DNA from: Bacteroidota bacterium
GTDB lineage: Bacteria > Bacteroidota > Bacteroidia > SXHM01
Assembly: GCA_947478465.1 (NCBI GenBank)
Contig: CANJWH010000024.1
Coordinates: 1-41,991 of the forward strand
Length of the DNA stretch: 41,991 bases
Direction: 5' to 3'
Below the pieces are notes generated by a model. The model searched no databases. It saw nothing but the letters and a program-made list of their open reading frames with translations, and had not been told where the DNA came from. Of the stretch, positions 37,653-41,991 are shown piece by piece (positions within the stretch are counted from its first letter, which is position 1; each line of letters starts with the position of its first letter). A program made the position numbers and the translations under genes.

Positions 37653-39521
37653 TTACCATTTCATCAGTTTATAACTACTGCTGAAGTTTTGAGAGGTAAC
37701 TTTCATCAAATAAATTCCTGATGAAAGGTTTTTAGGAGAGATTTTGTACTCCCAAGAACTGTAAAACGAATCTGAAAGGATAACTCTTCCTGCAGCATCT
37801 GTCAATTCTATTGTTCCGGTTTGAGGAGAATTAAATTGCACAACAGCGTTCTCATTTCGAGTTGCAAAACCATACGAATTCAGCAGAGTGAAATAGTTTT
37901 TACTAAGTTCATTTATTCCAACTCCGCAAACAGTAAACCCGCGCTGACTCATCCACCAACTTATAGGAATAGCAAATTCTCCATTATTTAAATTGTGATC
38001 TGCCTGAATTACCAGGCATGCTGCATCAGACATTGTCATGTTAGTTGAAAAACTGTGTAATGCCTCAATCAAAATTTCATCGGTTCTTTCTCGGCCAATA
38101 TTGTCCATAATCTGCATCATGGTTGATGACCAAATCTCAGCATCTTTGTATAAATTATTTTGTAAATTCTCTGGGTAATGCTTGCTGCTTAAAACTACTC
38201 TGCCATTCCAAAATTCATTATGTCCATCCCACGAAAACATATTTTCCCAGTTAAATGAATTAATAGATTTGGAATACGAAGCCGCAAAATAATCTCCTAT
38301 AGCTTCATCCAGAGCCGTTCGCTCTGTTCCTGAATTGGTTCCCGGAGCAGCTGAATGGGAAATAGCATGTCCGTATTCATGAATAACCACATCCGCATCT
38401 TCCGCATCATCCACACCACCTTCGCCAAAGGAGAGGCGTGGAGGACTTCCCGCTGCACTGAAATTTGAGTTATCGGCTCCGCCCATTGCATGCGTATCAA
38501 CCCAAATAGGATAATCAACAATATTGTTAAAGCCTAGTTGTTGAACATAATCATGGTAAACATTAATGTGGTAATATGCATTCACATCTTCAAAACCACT
38601 TTGGGCACGAGTAAATTCAAAATCAGGTGTAAGGCTGGTTACAGGAGCTACATCAGGAATTGAATGTTCAGTGATCAGGCAATAAGGGCTTTCCAACTTA
38701 AATGTATCGTTTTCAAAAGCAACATCAAGGGTAACCTCCTGGCGCTGCATATTTAATTGCGAAATATCTGCATCGGATGCATCTTCATAAGGAGTTCCAT
38801 AAGTAACTCCTGCTGTAGTAAGCGGATCAGGGTTAAAAACCCGGGCAAGTGCAGGAGTATCCACATCATGAATATGGCTGTTGTTAAGATAACTATTCAT
38901 GTCACGCTCATAAACAATCATCTGCTCATCATCTATAATCAACTCAAAGAAGTTTCCTTTTTTATCCCACAATTCAATTCGCGAAGCTGGAATAAGTCTT
39001 GGACCAAGATCAAAATACAAATCCTCAATAAAAATTTTAACAAGGTCATTCTCTTCTTTATAGATTGATTTAATAATGTCGTAACAATCTTCTGTGTTTG
39101 GAAATTCACCAGCCGGAGGTTCAATGATATGATAGGTATTATCAAAAAGCGAAACGATATTTCCGTTTATATCCAGATTGATTTTAATTGTACCGCGATA
39201 AACTGGGTTGCCGAGATAATTCTGACGATATAAGTAATGAAAACCTGTTTTACTTTGTTTTCCTTCAAGGTATTCTACCGAAAAATCTGTTCCTCTTAAA
39301 TTAGAAATTGTTGAAAGCAAATATTCTTTGACCAAAGCTGTATCAGTGCTCTCAATTTTTCCGCAGTTAAAAGATGAAACAGCTTTACGCACATCAACCG
39401 GATGGGGTAATCTGCTCCCCATCCCGTCATTGATTTTTTGCCCGAAAGACTGAGTCGAAAAAAACAGACTGATAGAAAATATTATACCTGATAAAAATTT
39501 AAGTCCTGTATTTTTATGCAC
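37653..39521 (-). CDS. Secreted M36/M4-like zinc metallopeptidase with T9SS sorting domain
   Basis: From GTG 39521 the product has 622 residues. A signal peptide (GLKFLSGIIFSISLFFSTQSFGQ) precedes a propeptide of FTP type (about 35-200). The catalytic domain has HEYGH at 381-385 and the third zinc ligand Glu406 in DEAIGDYFA, the gluzincin pattern. The C-terminus is a T9SS type A domain (ENAVVQFNSPQTGTIELTD, LSSGIYLMKVTS, YKLMKW). It should degrade proteins outside the cell. The ATG at 39566 would give a 34-nt overlap with the upstream gene and a very long n-region; GTG 39521 removes both problems. It is the last gene of a three-gene unit. Confidence 0.88.
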   Translation of the reverse strand: MHKNTGLKFLSGIIFSISLFFSTQSFGQKINDGMGSRLPHPVDVRKAVSSFNCGKIESTDTALVKEYLLSTISNLRGTDFSVEYLEGKQSKTGFHYLYRQNYLGNPVYRGTIKINLDINGNIVSLFDNTYHIIEPPAGEFPNTEDCYDIIKSIYKEENDLVKIFIEDLYFDLGPRLIPASRIELWDKKGNFFELIIDDEQMIVYERDMNSYLNNSHIHDVDTPALARVFNPDPLTTAGVTYGTPYEDASDADISQLNMQRQEVTLDVAFENDTFKLESPYCLITEHSIPDVAPVTSLTPDFEFTRAQSGFEDVNAYYHINVYHDYVQQLGFNNIVDYPIWVDTHAMGGADNSNFSAAGSPPRLSFGEGGVDDAEDADVVIHEYGHAISHSAAPGTNSGTERTALDEAIGDYFAASYSKSINSFNWENMFSWDGHNEFWNGRVVLSSKHYPENLQNNLYKDAEIWSSTMMQIMDNIGRERTDEILIEALHSFSTNMTMSDAACLVIQADHNLNNGEFAIPISWWMSQRGFTVCGVGINELSKNYFTLLNSYGFATRNENAVVQFNSPQTGTIELTDAAGRVILSDSFYSSWEYKISPKNLSSGIYLMKVTSQNFSSSYKLMKW

Positions 39522-39532
39522 GTATCTTTTTT

Positions 39533-41002
39533 TTAAGGTTTTCTTCCTCGCGTTCCGTCTAACCATCCCTCCCAGTATTCAAAGGCTTTCATGGGAACTT
39601 CTAACTTAGTTTCTTCTATCATTTTTTGCACCTCATTACGGTTTTGTCTTTTCAATGTTACTTTGTCAAGATTGGCAAAATGTAATAAGGTAGAAGCTAC
39701 AATGGCAGAATTTATTTTTAGATTTTGCAGATTTACTTTGTCGTACGTATCACTTTCACAATGATAGTCTGAGCAATAATTTGCACCTTCCTGCATGCCC
39801 ACAAGATTTGGAACTCCCTGCATCATGAAATCATAATTATCGGTTCCAACAATTGGTACATCTGCATTTTCAAAAGGGCCAAGTGAAGTAACTGTCTCCA
39901 ATGCTTTTTTAGTTTCAGCTTCTAATTCAGGGCGATGTCCTGTAAAAAAACCAGTTACTTTTCCGCTGCCAATATCTATTGACGCAATCACAATGTGTTT
40001 ATCTAATTCTTTTTCATGCTGCTGTGTATATGCATAGGAACCACAAATACATTGTTCTTCCCCATTCCAAAGTGCAAAACGAATAGTACGTTTAGGTCTT
40101 ATTCCCAATAAAGTCATTTGCCGAGCAATGTCAATAACAAGAGAAACATTGCAGCCATTATCGTTTGCCCCTGTTCCCATTCCCCATGAATCCAAGTGAG
40201 CACCTATCAAAACAATTTCGTCAGGCTTTTCAATACCCTTTATCTCTCCAATAACATTATAAGAAGTATATGAACCTCCTGTTGTCAATTCAATATTCAA
40301 ATTAAGATTTAGTTTCCCTCCTTTATCAAGAATTCTGATACAGCGTGAGGCATCATCTCGTGCCATTACAACCAAAGGCAGGGTATTATTATATCCACGC
40401 GAAGCAAGGTGGCGAAATAATAATTTTTTAGGACGAGATGACATGTAAATAACACCTTTAACATTTGCTGCAATTGCACGACCTTCAATTTCATGAGCAT
40501 CATTGTATTCTTTAAATAAGCCACCTAGTTCAGTAAGTTCATCAGTTGTAATTAAAACAAACTTGTCTTTTATTTTATCTCCTGCATTTTTAAAATCATT
40601 ATCTGTTCCGTAACCAACCGAAATCAATTCAGCTTCCAAACCAGCAGAATTTGTGCCAATTGAAAAGGCTCTTGAAACTACTCTTGGAGAGAAATTTGAT
40701 GCTCCTGAAATTTCAGCAGTGCAACTTTTTTCATCCCAAAGTGATGGCATTTGAAAAGCTTCTTTCTTTACCCCTACCCCTGCATCTTTAAATTTCTTTA
40801 TACCCCATTCAATGGCTTTTGTATTGGCTTCAGTTCCTGTTACTCTGCCACCTATTTTATCGCAGAGTTCATGCAAATCATCCTGAATTTGGGTATGACC
40901 TAACATAGCTGCAACAAGCTTATCTGTTTCGCTGTTTTGAACGATCGAAACAAAAGAGATGAATAAAGTTAAAATAAAAAGAGACGAAACGTGCTTAAGC
41001 AT
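39533..41002 (-). CDS. Exported M28 family metallopeptidase
   Basis: The 489-residue protein has an N-terminal signal peptide (SSLFILTLFISFVSIVQ), a protease-associated domain inserted at about 120-245, and the M28 catalytic domain with two-zinc ligands: His269 and Asp281 (HLDSW, GANDNG), Glu315/Glu316 (NGEEQ), Asp344 (SIDIGSG) and His414 (YHCESDTYDKV). All ligands are present, so an active aminopeptidase or carboxypeptidase in the periplasm or outside is expected. There is no T9SS domain at its end. Its ATG overlaps the stop of the preceding gene by 1 nt (TAATG). The M36/M4-like peptidase follows, making a peptidase pair. Confidence 0.92.
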   Translation of the reverse strand: MLKHVSSLFILTLFISFVSIVQNSETDKLVAAMLGHTQIQDDLHELCDKIGGRVTGTEANTKAIEWGIKKFKDAGVGVKKEAFQMPSLWDEKSCTAEISGASNFSPRVVSRAFSIGTNSAGLEAELISVGYGTDNDFKNAGDKIKDKFVLITTDELTELGGLFKEYNDAHEIEGRAIAANVKGVIYMSSRPKKLLFRHLASRGYNNTLPLVVMARDDASRCIRILDKGGKLNLNLNIELTTGGSYTSYNVIGEIKGIEKPDEIVLIGAHLDSWGMGTGANDNGCNVSLVIDIARQMTLLGIRPKRTIRFALWNGEEQCICGSYAYTQQHEKELDKHIVIASIDIGSGKVTGFFTGHRPELEAETKKALETVTSLGPFENADVPIVGTDNYDFMMQGVPNLVGMQEGANYCSDYHCESDTYDKVNLQNLKINSAIVASTLLHFANLDKVTLKRQNRNEVQKMIEETKLEVPMKAFEYWEGWLDGTRGRKP

Positions 41003-41991
41003 TATCGTTTTACAAGCACTAAATTTTTATCATCCAACTGCACAATAGAATATGTGATTTTTGTTCTTCCTGAATTGGTTTCCATATATACTTCAGCAGT
41101 TTTTTTACCATCGTTCCATTTACCGGAATGACAAATTCTATAAACTGATGAATTTTTCTCTACAAGATCTTCATCATATCCATTATACATTTTAACAACG
41201 TAATTGTAGCATAATGAAAATTCGCCCTCTGAACCAAACTGCAAACTTGGAAAATCTTTATACGCTGAAAGAAAAGTAGCTAAGAATTTTAAGGTATCAG
41301 ATGAACTAATGTTTGCAGATGTTATAGCACGATCCTCCAGATAATATTTTTTATTTACATAACGCACATTCTTCTCTTCTGCCACTTTCTTTTGTTCAAC
41401 TTCAACCACACCAGCAGCTGCTATATTTTCTAATTGTACAGGTTTGGTTGATTTTTCAGCAATAACACTCTTCTTTTCAAGCTGAACTGCAACTGCTGCT
41501 TTTTCAGTTTTTACCAACTGATCTACTTTGTCATTTGCAATGTTCTTTTTTTCAGGCTCCGTTATTATTGTGCTCTGACTTTTAGTTTCAGGTGCAGGTT
41601 TAACCAGAGCTTCATTAATATTTCCTTTTATTTTTTTGCGTGCTTCTTCTTTTAATCGTTCAATCTCAGCTAAATCAGGTGTGTTTTGTTTTGGCACTTC
41701 TTTAGCCACTTCAGTCTTGGCAGAAACTTCAGGTGGAGATTGAATCACCTTTTGCTGGGTAGCTTCGACACTAACTTTTTCCTGCTTTTGTAATTCTACA
41801 GTTTCTTGTTTAACCACAGGTTTTACTACTTCCGTTTTATCAACAGAAACTGTCGTTATTTCTGATTTTTCCTGCTCCGGTTGACTTTCCGGCTCTTTAT
41901 AATTAGTTGCAGTTGCTCCTGTGTTTGTCACTTTTGGTTGATCTTTTACCATTTCTTTTATAATGTCATCAACCATATAAACTATTGTATC
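41002..41991 (-). CDS. Protein of unknown function with Lys/Glu/Val-rich linker, 5' end possibly outside
   Basis: At least 324 residues are seen. An ATG lies at 41976, but the frame is open to the window edge (5 more codons), so the true start may be further upstream. Residues 1-200 are low-complexity, rich in Lys, Glu, Val, Gln, Thr and Pro (EKSEITTVSVDKTEVVKPVV, KQEKVSVEATQQKVIQ) with no hydrophobic core. A short helical stretch (LAEIERLKEEARKKIKGNIN) interrupts it. The last about 115 residues look folded (RYVNKKYYLEDRAITSANIS, TLKFLATFLSAYKDFPSLQF, RICHSGKWNDGKKTAEVYME) and end VQLDDKNLVLVKR. I do not recognise this domain. Translation is coupled to the M28 peptidase gene by TAATG. Confidence 0.75.
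   Translation of the reverse strand, partial: DTIVYMVDDIIKEMVKDQPKVTNTGATATNYKEPESQPEQEKSEITTVSVDKTEVVKPVVKQETVELQKQEKVSVEATQQKVIQSPPEVSAKTEVAKEVPKQNTPDLAEIERLKEEARKKIKGNINEALVKPAPETKSQSTIITEPEKKNIANDKVDQLVKTEKAAVAVQLEKKSVIAEKSTKPVQLENIAAAGVVEVEQKKVAEEKNVRYVNKKYYLEDRAITSANISSSDTLKFLATFLSAYKDFPSLQFGSEGEFSLCYNYVVKMYNGYDEDLVEKNSSVYRICHSGKWNDGKKTAEVYMETNSGRTKITYSIVQLDDKNLVLVKR

Noticed and set aside
1-41991. tRNA or rRNA genes, CRISPR arrays, insertion sequences, prophage or toxin-antitoxin and phage-defence genes
   Set aside because: I looked on both strands and saw no cloverleaf, rRNA motif, regular repeat-spacer array, transposase, integrase or known defence gene.

Overview
The window is an AT-rich chromosomal segment from a member of the Bacteroidota. 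The evidence is a gldE-gldD gliding/type IX secretion locus behind mutY and ssb, three secreted proteins with T9SS-type C-terminal sorting domains, a fused alpha/beta 2-oxoacid dehydrogenase E1, promoters of the TTTG-N19-21-TAnnTTTG class, and an almost complete lack of Shine-Dalgarno sequences. Coding density is high, with several 1-4 nt gene overlaps and overlapping convergent 3' ends. I see no rRNA, tRNA, CRISPR array, transposase, integrase or prophage gene. No stretch over about 300 bases lacks a gene. The longest gaps, about 250-320 bases, hold promoters or leaders.

Layout. 1-1332 (minus): HU-type DNA-binding protein, a TPR protein, and a tiny very basic COX24/mS38-type ribosome-associated protein cut by the window edge. 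1481-4992 (plus): mutY, ssb, gldE, gldD, closed by a very strong hairpin. 5058-7113: rpmH (minus) diverging from an MsbA-like ABC exporter (plus). 7106-9558 (minus): GT2 glycosyltransferase, sigma factor, rsmG. 9641-12309 (plus): tgt, lptG-type permease, DoxX protein. 12364-12861 (minus): small T9SS cargo. 12980-14128 (plus): iron-dependent alcohol dehydrogenase, convergent with a glutamine synthetase-family gene (minus) that is bracketed by 8-bp-periodic repeat DNA. 15720-20250 (minus): SiaC-like protein, DsbD, and a lemA-TPM-TPM operon. 20269-23225 (minus): pabB, tilS and a small conserved gene interrupted by an amber codon. 23547-25223 (plus): T9SS cargo. 25283-27691 (minus): lpd-hemH, diverging from SDR-aroK (plus). 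29074-33207 (minus): five tightly packed genes (Cys-rich mini membrane protein, pfkA, a degenerate M6-like secreted protein, a small basic exported protein, a PyrR-like phosphoribosyltransferase). 33265-35864 (plus): fused E1 and an ABC ATPase. 35865-41991 (minus): mvaB, a second sigma factor with a rare strong Shine-Dalgarno, and an operon of an unknown protein, an M28 peptidase and an M36/M4-like peptidase.

Most genes are housekeeping: DNA repair (mutY, ssb), ribosome and translation (rpmH, rsmG, tgt, tilS), envelope biogenesis (MsbA-like exporter, LptG, DsbD), cofactor and aromatic metabolism (hemH, pabB, aroK), central carbon (pfkA, E1, lpd, mvaB), and secretion (GldD/GldE with T9SS cargo). 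I found no obvious new multi-gene system. The observations most worth following are the 8-mer-periodic DNA around the glutamine synthetase gene, the amber-interrupted gene, the palindrome exactly midway between the lpd and SDR promoters, the lone strong Shine-Dalgarno on a sigma-factor mRNA, and the secreted protein whose HExxH motif reads AExxH.
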